NCBI RefSeq assembly: GCF_900129275.1
Contig: NZ_FQUX01000002.1
Location: 251,795 to 315,794 of the forward strand
Length of the DNA stretch: 64,000 nt
DNA from: Arenibacter palladensis
GTDB lineage: Bacteria > Bacteroidota > Bacteroidia > Flavobacteriales > Flavobacteriaceae
Direction of reading: 5' to 3'
Shown: positions 16,157 to 26,300 of the stretch, piece by piece
How positions within the stretch are numbered: position 1 is the first letter of the stretch
Layout of the letters: every line of letters begins with the position of its first letter
The notes under the pieces: generated by a model
Told to the model about the DNA's origin: nothing
Databases searched by the model: none
The model's input: the letters and a program-made list of their open reading frames with translations, nothing else
Translations under genes and position numbers: made by a program

Positions 16157-19100
16157 CTAAAATTTATCGGGGGGTCTAGAATTTTGATTAGAAATAACGG
16201 ACTGGGATTTTTGGACAATTGCCTGAATTATGCCGTCCAATTCCGTGGCCGATTGGTATACATGATCAAGTAATTCATTCTTCTCTGTTTCATCCACCAT
16301 ATTTTCATTGAACAGGTCTATAATCCCCATCAATCGGGCCAATGGGGCACGTACAACATGGGATTGAGTCCATGCTATTTCCCGCAATTTATCATTTTGC
16401 TGTTCAACAGCAATTTGGCTTTCCTTCATTTCGGTAATGTTCCTAATATAAAGCGAGTAAGTATTCTCCGAATGATAAACACTAATTTCCAGCCATTCAT
16501 TCAATACAGAAAAATATTCTTGAAAATATACAGATCCATCTGTCTTAATCGGTTTATAATATTTTAAAAAGAAAACGGGGTCGACAATATTCCCAAGTGC
16601 TTTCCAAATATTGTTGCCAATGATGTTCGCTCTTTGAACATTGAACAATTCCTCGGCCACCTTATTCCAATAGGTTACGTCCCAGTTATTATCGACAGAA
16701 ATAAAGGCGTCCCCGATACTTTCCAGAATACTATGTTTTTCATTATTGGCCAATTCCACTTTTAACTGTGACGTTTTCAGATCATTGATATCCTGGACAC
16801 TTCCAAAAATCCTGAGACAGTCGTTATCGATGAAATCAGGCTTCCCTATCATCCTGACCCATCGTTCATTTCCCTGGGCCGTAATTATTTCAAATTCCAA
16901 ATCCCAAGATTCTCCCTTTTTTACTGCATTGTGCATATAGGATACAATGGTTTCCTTGGTTTCATTATCTCGGCAATATCCCAGTACGCTGTTAATGGTA
17001 GGAGAATAATTGTCATCCACTTCATGAATTTTTTTTGTCATTTCGGACCAATAGATATGACCGCTCTTTAAATTGAGCTCCCATGCACCAATAACCGCTA
17101 GATCCGTGACTTCATTAAGTATATTTTTAAGTTCCTTGTTCTCCGTAATATCTTTTGCGACTGCATAAATTGCATCCTCCTCAGGGATCGGTCTTGCCGT
17201 CCAACTAAGCCATATAGTTTCCCCGTTTTTGGTTATATAGCGGTTTTCAAAGTATTTATAGGAATTACCCTTATACAAAAACAATTGTTGGTTTCTCGTT
17301 TTTTCACGATCTTCAGGATGGACAAACTCAATAATTTTTTTAGATAGCAATTCTTCCTCGGTATACCCTAAGAGTTTTGAAGTGGCAGGGTTAATTTTTT
17401 TGAAATATCCGTCATAGCTGGCCTTACATAATACATCGGGGGCAAAACTAAAAATTCGGTCGAGTTCATTTTCAAGGAGTTTACGATTTATTTCCGCGGC
17501 CAGATGATTCGAGAATTCCTGATGGTGACTTTCTTGTAAAATTAGGGGCTTTGATTCAGAGTCTAGACCTATAATAAGAACACCAAAAACATTTTCCTTG
17601 TGAATGAGTGGTATGCCGACGAGACTCAGTATTTGAGGATCTACGCCAGGTAAACTTGTCAAAGCTCCATTTAATTCCCTGACATCCCATATTTCCATAG
17701 CCATGTTTTGCCATACGGCATCTGCCAGCCTTTCTGAATATTCAAAAATCGCTTCATTTCGTTCACCATTGGGCGACAAGTCCTTCAGGTTGCTTTTTAA
17801 ATTATGAACTAAGAATTTTATTTGCGTATTCTCGGTATTGGGCAGCCAGATTTCACCGAGGGCATATTCTCCAAAATCGGACAAGTAACTTAAAACACTT
17901 AATAAACAATGTTTCAGTTCCTTTTCGTAACTGAACAATACACTTATATCTATTATTAATTTGTTTAAAAGTTCCCTGTTTTTTTGATCACTAACATCCC
18001 TTTCTATGGCTATCCAATGTGTGAACCACCCTTTTTCATCAGCAACTGGATTCAAGGACATGTTGACCCAATATTCCTCACCATTTTTTTTATAATTAAT
18101 AATAGTAATCTCACATGGCTCCCATCGTCTCATGGCCTTGCTCAATCTTTCCAATTCAGTCTTATCGGATTTTGGTCCCTGAAGAATCCTAGGTGATTTA
18201 CCAATTACATCTTCAGAAGTATATCCTGTCATATTGGTAAAGGCGCTATTTACGTACAGAATCCTAGGTCCTGGACTATCAAATGGTTCTGCTTCCGTAA
18301 TCAATACCGCGTCCTTTGTATTCGTTACTACCGATTCCAATAATTTTAAATGTTGTTCTTCCTTTTTTCGCTGGGTAATGTCCTGTACGGTGCCTTCGTA
18401 TTTTTTACGTCCATGGTGCAAACTAATAATTGGACGCCCAAGTTGATGTATCCATTTTACAGAGTTGTTGGGCAATACAATTCTGTATACGAAATCATAA
18501 TTTACGTTCTCGGTTATTGCCCTTTTGTTTTGATCAACAAAGGCTTCACGATCGTCCGGATGAACAGTATCCAAAAAAGAATCATAATCCAGTGTATTGG
18601 AATCCTTGTTTCTTTCCCAAATATTGTACACTTCCTCTGAAAGCGTTAAGGTTGAATCATCGAGGTTCCAATAGCCAAGTTTGGCAATGGCCGAGGCCCT
18701 TTTTAATTTTTGTTCCGATAGCTTTAGCTCTTCCAAATATTGTTCCCTCTCGCTTACATCGGTGCAATTGACGAGGATACATTTTACTCCATTAATGGTA
18801 ACGTGCTGCCCGACAATCTCCATTTTCACCAGATCACCGTTCTTCTTTTTATGTAAATATATTCCAGAATTGAGAGTATCATCCTGCATTTGAAACTCCC
18901 TTATCCCTTGCAACAATTTAGATATCTCATTCTTAGGTCTTAGGTCCAAGGCGGTCATAGTCTTGAACTCTTGCCTTGAGTAACCATAAAAATTAAGCAT
19001 GGCCTCATTTACATCCAAAATCAGTAAACTATCAATCTCTAATATATATTTGGGATAGGGACTGGAATTGAAGAGCAAACGGTGCTTTTCCTCCGAAGCC

Positions 19101-20362
19101 TTTATTTTTTTATTATGCAGGACCCTTTCGGTAATATCCCTGGCATTAATAACAATGCCCTGGATCATTGGGTCATCTTTCAAATTGATAAATAGAATTT
19201 CTATCCATTTCCAATTACCATTTTTATGTTTAAATCGGAAAGGTTTGGATACAAATGGTTCATTTGTCAAGAACTTTGAAAAATTATAGGCTATTTTTTC
19301 CTTTTCGGCCTCATGGATAAAACCAAAAAAGCTTTGGTCCATTAATTCTTCAGATGAATAACCCAAAGCGGATTTCAATGTTGAATTGACATAGGAATAA
19401 TTTCCATTCAGGTCCACTATGGCCATCCAATTATAACCGGCTTGAATAACCGAGGTATACTTTGGATCAATGAGTTCAATTTGCTGCCAGACCTTTTTCT
19501 GGGTCGTTATATCCTGTATATCACCTTCAAAGAAAATAAGTTCGTTATCATCATTGACTTTAGAATTGCTGACCTCTATATTAATAAAAACGAGATCGCC
19601 CGATTTATGTACAACCCTGCATTCCAATTCATTGCGAAGAAAATTATTATTGTTCCATTCCCGCCAAATGTCAACTAATTTATCTTGATCCAAGAAAAAG
19701 ACCAAGTCGACCCAATTATCGATTGTGGACAATTTCAGCTCATCTGATTTAAAGCCAAGCATTTCAAAGAACAGTGGGCTCAACCAAAGATTATTGGTGG
19801 TAACATCAAATTTCCAACTGGCTGTACCATTGACTTCCGAGTAGTTACCAAGGTTGATATTAATATTGTCAAAAAAAGCTTGGTGGGATTTAGGTTTTAC
19901 CTTCTCAACCGGTGCAGTAATTAACGGAACCGTCTGATTCGCCAAAGCCTTGATCAGTGCTGATTGATGCTTATTGAGCGTGATAGTCTTATCAGAAAAG
20001 AAACAAATAATTCCCACTGCCTTTTTAAAGGCATCCACCAATGGAACTATAATCAAATGTTCGTTAGGTACCTTTAGGTCGTTTGCTGAACCTTCACTTT
20101 GATCTTTATCCTTAGTTCCTTTTATATCCAGTAAGGTGTTCGGCGAATTTTCCAGATGATCCAGAATTTGTTTTTCCAAATTTGTTCCCGAATACTTCCC
20201 AATAGAATTCATTCCCGATGTAATCGGTGACTTCAAAATTGCCATTTCGATAGCTGTCGAGTCAAGTATAAAAGATGCCAATTGGCAAATCTCGTTATAG
20301 TTCCTTCGAGGAATTTCCAATATTGAAAACGTTGGGAGTGATTCTATTCTGCTCTTTAACAC
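16157..20362 (-). CDS. Multi-PAS/GAF sensor protein with histidine-kinase-like dimerisation segment but no ATPase domain
   Basis: The 1401-residue soluble protein has an N-terminal GAF domain (about 8-150), five PAS domains (about 170-800), a second GAF (about 800-960), three more PAS domains (about 970-1320; VHPEDREK and KDITENKEL style motifs) and a C-terminal helical segment IAWTQSHVVRAPLARLMGII. That segment is an H-box with His1335, but the acidic residue that normally follows the His is Val, and the protein ends 66 residues later with no N, G1 or G2 boxes. It therefore cannot bind ATP by itself. The only start that keeps the first GAF intact is GTG at 20360-20362; no in-frame ATG lies upstream. 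Last gene of the signalling cluster. Confidence 0.85.
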   Translation of the reverse strand: MLKSRIESLPTFSILEIPRRNYNEICQLASFILDSTAIEMAILKSPITSGMNSIGKYSGTNLEKQILDHLENSPNTLLDIKGTKDKDQSEGSANDLKVPNEHLIIVPLVDAFKKAVGIICFFSDKTITLNKHQSALIKALANQTVPLITAPVEKVKPKSHQAFFDNININLGNYSEVNGTASWKFDVTTNNLWLSPLFFEMLGFKSDELKLSTIDNWVDLVFFLDQDKLVDIWREWNNNNFLRNELECRVVHKSGDLVFINIEVSNSKVNDDNELIFFEGDIQDITTQKKVWQQIELIDPKYTSVIQAGYNWMAIVDLNGNYSYVNSTLKSALGYSSEELMDQSFFGFIHEAEKEKIAYNFSKFLTNEPFVSKPFRFKHKNGNWKWIEILFINLKDDPMIQGIVINARDITERVLHNKKIKASEEKHRLLFNSSPYPKYILEIDSLLILDVNEAMLNFYGYSRQEFKTMTALDLRPKNEISKLLQGIREFQMQDDTLNSGIYLHKKKNGDLVKMEIVGQHVTINGVKCILVNCTDVSEREQYLEELKLSEQKLKRASAIAKLGYWNLDDSTLTLSEEVYNIWERNKDSNTLDYDSFLDTVHPDDREAFVDQNKRAITENVNYDFVYRIVLPNNSVKWIHQLGRPIISLHHGRKKYEGTVQDITQRKKEEQHLKLLESVVTNTKDAVLITEAEPFDSPGPRILYVNSAFTNMTGYTSEDVIGKSPRILQGPKSDKTELERLSKAMRRWEPCEITIINYKKNGEEYWVNMSLNPVADEKGWFTHWIAIERDVSDQKNRELLNKLIIDISVLFSYEKELKHCLLSVLSYLSDFGEYALGEIWLPNTENTQIKFLVHNLKSNLKDLSPNGERNEAIFEYSERLADAVWQNMAMEIWDVRELNGALTSLPGVDPQILSLVGIPLIHKENVFGVLIIGLDSESKPLILQESHHQEFSNHLAAEINRKLLENELDRIFSFAPDVLCKASYDGYFKKINPATSKLLGYTEEELLSKKIIEFVHPEDREKTRNQQLFLYKGNSYKYFENRYITKNGETIWLSWTARPIPEEDAIYAVAKDITENKELKNILNEVTDLAVIGAWELNLKSGHIYWSEMTKKIHEVDDNYSPTINSVLGYCRDNETKETIVSYMHNAVKKGESWDLEFEIITAQGNERWVRMIGKPDFIDNDCLRIFGSVQDINDLKTSQLKVELANNEKHSILESIGDAFISVDNNWDVTYWNKVAEELFNVQRANIIGNNIWKALGNIVDPVFFLKYYKPIKTDGSVYFQEYFSVLNEWLEISVYHSENTYSLYIRNITEMKESQIAVEQQNDKLREIAWTQSHVVRAPLARLMGIIDLFNENMVDETEKNELLDHVYQSATELDGIIQAIVQKSQSVISNQNSRPPDKF

Positions 20363-20553
20363 TACATATTGCTTTTTGATTTAAAGAAACCATTTAAATG
20401 AAACATCATTGATCGGTGTACTATCAGATTACGAAATGCCAATTGTGTTTTGGAAGTAACTAAATCCTGGGAATATCATTATCCGATAGTTGTGCCGATC
20501 CATGCCATCAACATTAAATGATCACATTAAATTTCGGGATTAAAGGATTCAGA

Positions 20554-20961
20554 TTAATTCACCAGACTTAACCAATAATATTTGATTTCTTTAACTACTC
20601 TTAAAAATTCCTTTACATCCAAGGGTTTGTTAAGGTAGCAGCAGGTATGTCTATTAAAGTGAGGTTGCAAATAGGATCGTGATGACGTCAATATAATCAC
20701 CGGGATATAAAAATTATTTAGATCTCCAATTTTTGAAAGGAGGTTAACTCCATTGCATTTAACCAGCTCTTCATTAGCAATTATTAAATCCGGGATTTCA
20801 TTTTTATTATTCAGTAATATATTTTCGATATAGGTGATAGCCTCGGGCCCATCTTCGAATAAATTTATATTACAAAGCTTCCCATTTTGTTGAAGGGAAT
20901 CTTTAATCAGTATGGCATCGACCATACTGTTCTCTATTAATAAAACATTTTTTGCATTCAT
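20554..20961 (-). CDS. Receiver-like protein lacking the phospho-acceptor Asp (pseudo-receiver)
   Basis: The 135-residue single-domain protein aligns to the receiver at 22852-23286. The acidic pocket is ENS (residues 10-12) instead of EDN, and the strand that should read LDINLP reads IANEELVKCNG, so the acceptor position (residue 63) is Asn. The Thr/Ser (ILTSSRS) and the Lys of the KP motif (NKPLD) are kept. It probably cannot be phosphorylated normally and may act as a constitutive or competitive partner. It lies 192 bp upstream of the 1401-residue PAS protein in the same direction. Confidence 0.82.
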   Translation of the reverse strand: MNAKNVLLIENSMVDAILIKDSLQQNGKLCNINLFEDGPEAITYIENILLNNKNEIPDLIIANEELVKCNGVNLLSKIGDLNNFYIPVIILTSSRSYLQPHFNRHTCCYLNKPLDVKEFLRVVKEIKYYWLSLVN

Positions 20962-21427
20962 TTCGGGGGAAAGGTTAAAATATTATTAGATTTAGGTACG
21001 ATTCTTTAACTTCAAATATGACTATTTATTCTATTTATTTGATAATAATTTACCTTTTTTTCTATTTATACATCGGAAATAATTCAAAAACCGTCATGGA
21101 TGGTGACATTCCGATTAAAAATACCCTAAGAATTAAGAAATATATGGACACGATTCGCAACAACGATGTGCTCATTTTAGGGTGGCCTTTTTAATAGCCA
21201 ATTCAGGTTTCTAGCTTCAAATTAATTAAAAGCTGCTATAAAGTAACATGTTAGAATTTAAAATGGAATCGTTTCAAACAAGCCTGTTTATGAAGAAACA
21301 TGAAACGAGGGGGCATGAGAAAAAAAAGCAGACACCTTTTTGGATAGGTCAAAGCCAAATATGACATAATATAATAGCTCTGGGCACCTGCATCGGGCGG
21401 AGTAAAATTGAATTAAGAGTTCTTTTG
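20962..21427. other. Intergenic region inside the signalling cluster
   Basis: I find no gene, relic or hairpin with a T-run in these 466 bp. The length suggests that the pseudo-receiver and the 1401-residue protein have a promoter separate from the upstream receiver genes. Confidence 0.4.
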
Positions 21428-21838
21428 TTAAATTTCTTTTTTCAAAAAATCCATTTGCTTCAATTCCAATATATCCTGTCTAGTAATAGGCTTCTCGAAG
21501 TATTTCAACACATTGGGGTATTGAGATGATTTGGCCTTATCCACACTACTACAGGAGGAGGTAATCATAAAAACGTATGTTTTACTTTCCATAGAATTAA
21601 GTTGGATAGCGTCCAGAAACTCCCAACCGTTCATAATGGGCATGTTGATATCCAAAAAAATGGCATAATGGGTTTCCGGATCACTTTCCTTTAGTAAATG
21701 CTCTATAGCCAATTCACCATTGACAAAGGTTAGGGGGGAAGTATGAAAACCCGTAGAGACTATTATGCGTTTCGCTATCATGACGAATATTGGGTCGTCA
21801 TCTACTATTAATGTTTCAAGTTTCATAAGTGTATCCAT
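21428..21838 (-). CDS. Single-domain response regulator (receiver)
   Basis: The 136-residue protein is a canonical receiver: IVDDDPIF acidic pocket, acceptor Asp63 in YAIFLDINMPIMNGWEFLDA, VFMITSS with the Thr switch and YFEKPIT with the conserved Lys. There is no output domain. Its start overlaps the 3' end of the REC-PAS gene by 23 bp (or 11 bp if the second ATG, 12 bp in, is used), so the two are translationally coupled. It is likely a phosphate carrier in the cluster's relay. Confidence 0.92.
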   Translation of the reverse strand: MDTLMKLETLIVDDDPIFVMIAKRIIVSTGFHTSPLTFVNGELAIEHLLKESDPETHYAIFLDINMPIMNGWEFLDAIQLNSMESKTYVFMITSSCSSVDKAKSSQYPNVLKYFEKPITRQDILELKQMDFLKKEI

Positions 21839-22847
21839 TATTCAAAGATAGTGCTTCAGCCTTCTGAACTACCTCCCTAACTATTTCATCCATTTCTTGG
21901 GTCGATTCTTTAATATATTGCAGCAAGGTAGATCTTTCTTCCTCATTCAAAAGCTCGTTGTCCAACATGTTCACAAGCCCAATAATTCTGGCCAATGGCG
22001 CCCTTACCACGTGCGACTCCAACCAGGCGATCTCCTTTAATTTCTTATTTTGTTTCTCAATTGCATCAATCCTTTTCAATTTATCCGTTATATCATGGGC
22101 CAATACGAGCCTCACCCCACTTTTTTCAGCGTCCATTACGCTACTAAAAATTTCAACTTGGATCAATTCATTGCTCTTTTTTTTATGAGTTAGAATACCA
22201 TTGAAGTTTTTAGATTTGCTTTCTTTGATTTTGGCAATTAGTTCTTCCAAGTACTCCAGCTCGGCTTCGGGCCTCAGGTCCTTTAGTGTCATGGACATAA
22301 ATTCATCAAAGTCATAACCATAATTGTCCATGGCTGCCTGATTGACATCCAAAAATCGCAAAGAATCCATATCGAAGAGCCACATGGGCAATGGACTAAT
22401 GTGAAATAACTTACTGTACCTATCTTCGGATTCCTGTAAACTAATCAGTGTTTTTTTCTTTTCAATGTTATAAACAATACTCTTGTAAAGAGAAATTGCT
22501 GAAAGGTCTTCTTTTAACAAATAATCCGAAATACCCAAAGACAGGGATTTTAGAGCAAACGGAAAGCTGTCAAAACCCGTTAAAACTATAATTGGCACCT
22601 TAATATTGTTACTCAGAATGTCAATGATCAAGGCCTCCCCACTTTTATCGGGAAGGGTAAGGTCCAATAAAATACAGTGACAGACAAAATCCTCCTGTTC
22701 AAACAAAATTCTCGCCTCGTTGTAATTATGGGCCCGGATAATTGTAGGGTTCAAAATCCATTCTTCCAAAAAATCCTGAATTAAGATGATGTCACCAGGA
22801 TTATCCTCAATGACCAAAATGTGGTATGGTGTTTTATCTTTAATCAT
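21816..22847 (-). CDS. REC-PAS protein with ATPase-less H-box segment
   Basis: The 343-residue protein has an N-terminal receiver (acidic pocket IEDNPGD, acceptor Asp62 in ILLDLTLPDKSG), a PAS domain (about 140-265; LFHISPLPMWLFDMDSLRFL, then LVLAHDITDKLKRI) and a C-terminal helical segment IAWLESHVVRAPLARIIGLV with His279. As in the 1401-residue protein, the H-box lacks the acidic residue after His and there is no ATPase domain. It sits 4 bp after the upstream receiver gene and overlaps the downstream one. It could integrate phosphorylation of its receiver with a PAS-sensed signal, or be phosphorylated on His by another kinase. Confidence 0.88.
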   Translation of the reverse strand: MIKDKTPYHILVIEDNPGDIILIQDFLEEWILNPTIIRAHNYNEARILFEQEDFVCHCILLDLTLPDKSGEALIIDILSNNIKVPIIVLTGFDSFPFALKSLSLGISDYLLKEDLSAISLYKSIVYNIEKKKTLISLQESEDRYSKLFHISPLPMWLFDMDSLRFLDVNQAAMDNYGYDFDEFMSMTLKDLRPEAELEYLEELIAKIKESKSKNFNGILTHKKKSNELIQVEIFSSVMDAEKSGVRLVLAHDITDKLKRIDAIEKQNKKLKEIAWLESHVVRAPLARIIGLVNMLDNELLNEEERSTLLQYIKESTQEMDEIVREVVQKAEALSLNNGYTYET

Positions 22848-22851
22848 ACAA

Positions 22852-23286
22852 TTAATATTCTACGACCGGAAGGGATCCTATATTAATCCAAAAATCTTCA
22901 ATGCCATTGATCGCTTTCAAAAAATCATCCACATCATCCGGTTTGGTAATAAAACAATTTGCACAATGATCATAGGATTCATTGATGTCCTTTTGAGAGG
23001 AAGAGGAGGTCAACATTATAACAGGGATTCTTTTTATAGCCTTAGTTCTTTTTATTTCTTTGAGCACATCCAACCCATTGATCTTTGGTAGATTAATGTC
23101 CAAAATAATTAAATCCGGAGTCTCCGCGTTGGCATATTTTCCATCTTTATATATAAAATCCAGGGCTTGTTTTCCATCCTTCACCACAGAAATCCTGTCA
23201 ATAAGATTGCGTTCGGCAAAGGCTTCCCTGATCAATATGATATCACCTAAGTTATCCTCGGCCAATAAAATATGTATTCTTTTCAT
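22852..23286 (-). CDS. Single-domain response regulator, Rcp1-like
   Basis: The 144-residue receiver resembles the cyanobacterial phytochrome regulator Rcp1: AEDNLGDIILIREAF, acceptor Asp63 in LIILDINLPKINGLDVL, VIMLTSSSSQKD, and ITKPDDVDDF, with the family's C-terminal helix (GIEDFW). No output domain. It is 83 bp downstream of the large histidine kinase gene and is the natural first partner of that kinase. Confidence 0.93.
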   Translation of the reverse strand: MKRIHILLAEDNLGDIILIREAFAERNLIDRISVVKDGKQALDFIYKDGKYANAETPDLIILDINLPKINGLDVLKEIKRTKAIKRIPVIMLTSSSSQKDINESYDHCANCFITKPDDVDDFLKAINGIEDFWINIGSLPVVEY

Positions 23287-23369
23287 AGTAGTCCTGTCAG
23301 TCTTCCAATGTAATATTAAACGATTATAAACTTGTTAATATTACCGATGTTTATAAAAATTACCACCCG

Positions 23370-26300
23370 CTATACAACAATAATTTCCTTAGGGATTGTG
23401 AAATAGAATTTACTTCCTTTATTTTCAATGGATTCAACCCATATTTGACCTCCAAAATTATCCACTATTTTCTTGACAATGGACAGGCCGATACCGGTCC
23501 CTGAATAATCCTCACGACTGTGCAATCTCTGAAAAATAAGGAATATTTTCGGAAAGTAATTCTTATCGATACCTATACCATTATCCTGAACTGTAAATTC
23601 CCAGTGCCCATTGAACTCCTTGTAGCCAATTTCTATTTTTGCGGGAATATCCTTTTTCCTGAATTTAATGGCATTACTTATCAAGTTATGAAAAACTTGA
23701 ACAAGTGGAGCGTTAAAACCCTGTATGGTGGGTAATTCCGCTACTTTCACTTCGATTTGATTTTCGTTAATGACTTGCTGTTGGGCAAAGAGGACGCCAC
23801 TTACCACTTCGTTCAAATCTATCCGTTCCAAGTTTTGTATATCTTTACCGACCCTTGAATATTCAAGTAAATCCAGAATTATATTTCGCATTCTTTTGGC
23901 TCCGTCTACAGCGAAATAGATATATTGATGGGCTTTTTCGTCTAGTTTGTCACTATACTTCCTTTCCAGCTGTGTAAGAAAACTGGTGACCATTCGCAAG
24001 GGTTCTTGTAAATCATGCGAGGCCATATAGGCAAATTGTTCCAACTCCTCATTCGAGATAGCCAATTTTTTGGCATGTTGTTCCAATTTTTGGTTTATTT
24101 CTTTTAAGGACTTTTCGTAAAGCTTTTGTGCAGTTATATCGGACATGGCACCGACCATTCTGTTTGGCTTCCCATTTTCGTCCCGAATCAATATTCCTTT
24201 ATCAATGACCTCACTATAGTTTCCATCCCCTTTTAAATATCGATATTCCTCATGCCAATGATTGTTTTCTTTACTTACCAACATTTTTTCCAAGCTGGCA
24301 ATGACCCTTTCCCGATCATCAGGATGCAAATGGGAACTCCATGATTCCAATGTTGGACTTCCCTTTTCAGTATTATATCCGAATAAGGTAGTAAATCCCT
24401 TTCCCCAATACAGGGTATTCTCCACCATATCCCAATCCCAGATAGCATCGCTGGTAGCTTGTGTTACCTTTTCAAATCGCTCATAGCCTTTCTTTATCTC
24501 AAGATCTGCTAATTTCCGATCGCTTACATCCTTAAAATAGACCGAGAGCCCTGTAATAGAGGGATGGGCGGAAATTTCGAACCATTTATCCAGTGGTTGA
24601 AAATAATCTTCAAAATGCACTGCCATCCCTGTTTCCTTAGCCCGAATATATTGCTCATGGATTCTTGTATCCAAGGCATCGGAAAAAATATCCCATAAAT
24701 TTTTCCCAATTATATCGTCCTTTCTGACTTCTGTCAATTGCTCAGCGGCCCTATTCCAATATTTGACCTGCCAATCATTATCCACCGCAAAAAATCCATC
24801 GCCGATTCTTTCCAATATTTCACTTTTTTCCTTGAGTGTACTTTTAAGTTGAAGTTCACTTTCCTTTAAAATATGTATATCTTGGATACTACCAAAAACC
24901 TTATGGGTCTTGCCATGCAAGTATTCCGCCTCCCCAATGACCCTGATCCACTTAATATTTCCTTTCCCAGTCTTGATCTCTACTTCCAAATCAAACTTTT
25001 TTCCAAATTTGACCAGATCCCTTAAAACCATTTCAAATTCCGAACTATCGGAACCTTGGTAAAATGAAAGGACATTTTGAAAGGTCAGCACATATTGATC
25101 ATCCACCTCCAATAATTCCCTCGTCATAGGAGAACACATAATGGTATTATCCAAATCGGTATCTATTTCCCAACTCCCTATCCTAGCCAGGTTGGTGGCG
25201 CGTTCCAAGCCTTGTTCCAGCACCTTCCTATCCGTAATATCTATTATAAGGGAATCCCACACTACGGTTCCGTCAGCCAGTTTGGTGGGTTTTCCTTTCC
25301 CTTCGTTCCAACGGATTAAACCATCATCCGTTCTATGTCGCCACGTACATTGCCATGGCGTAAGGTATTCGGCAGAATCAAGAATGGATTGTTTTAACAA
25401 TTCGAGGTCACCAGCAGCCTCGATTCGCTCCCATATTTTCGCCGTACTGGCCATACATTCCTCTGGCGACAAACCCCAAACCTCAAAGGAACCATCACTT
25501 ACAAAGCTTAGTTTGTCAGTTCCATCCGGAAATAAATTGTACTTAAATATTACACCTGGAAGGTTGTTGGAAATGGCCTTCAAACGCAATTCAATAGTTT
25601 TACGAGAATCTATATCCTGGAAACTACCATGAATTCTGGTACACTTACCATTATTAAATTCCGCTTTACCTATAGCCCTTACCCAAACTTCATTTCCTTT
25701 GGCCGTAATAATTGGCAATTCAAGATCCCAAGGTGTTCCGTTTTTAATACTATTTTCAATATGGTTTTTTATAACGGGACGAGCATCATTCCTATAAAAA
25801 TTTATTCCCTTTTCTAGGTTCGGCTCATAATTTTCCTCTACCTCGTGAATTTCCTTTGTTATTTTTGACCAATACACTTTATTACTTTCCAAATCAATTT
25901 CCCAACTTCCGATTCTTGCCATTTCCGTGGCCATGTCCAAGAGGTTGGCAAGGGATTTTTCCTCTGTAATATTTTTGGCAACTCCATAGATCAGGCCTTC
26001 CTCTTTAGAAGGGTTATATGTCCATGAGAGCCATAAAATATTTCCAGATTTTGTGACATATCTGTTTTGTGTGGTCAAAATCCTATTCTCATTTTTCAAT
26101 TTTATAAGGCATTCTTGAGCCTTATTAAAATCATCCGCATGCAGCAATGCATTGGGTTTAATTTGAAGAAGCTCTTCTTCACTATATCCCAACAGTTTGC
26201 AACCGGCCGCGTTCATTCGTTTGAAGGTTCCAGTAAAGTCCAATTGACATATAATATCCGGAGCCGTATCGACAAGCTGTTGAAGCTCAATTTCTACCTG

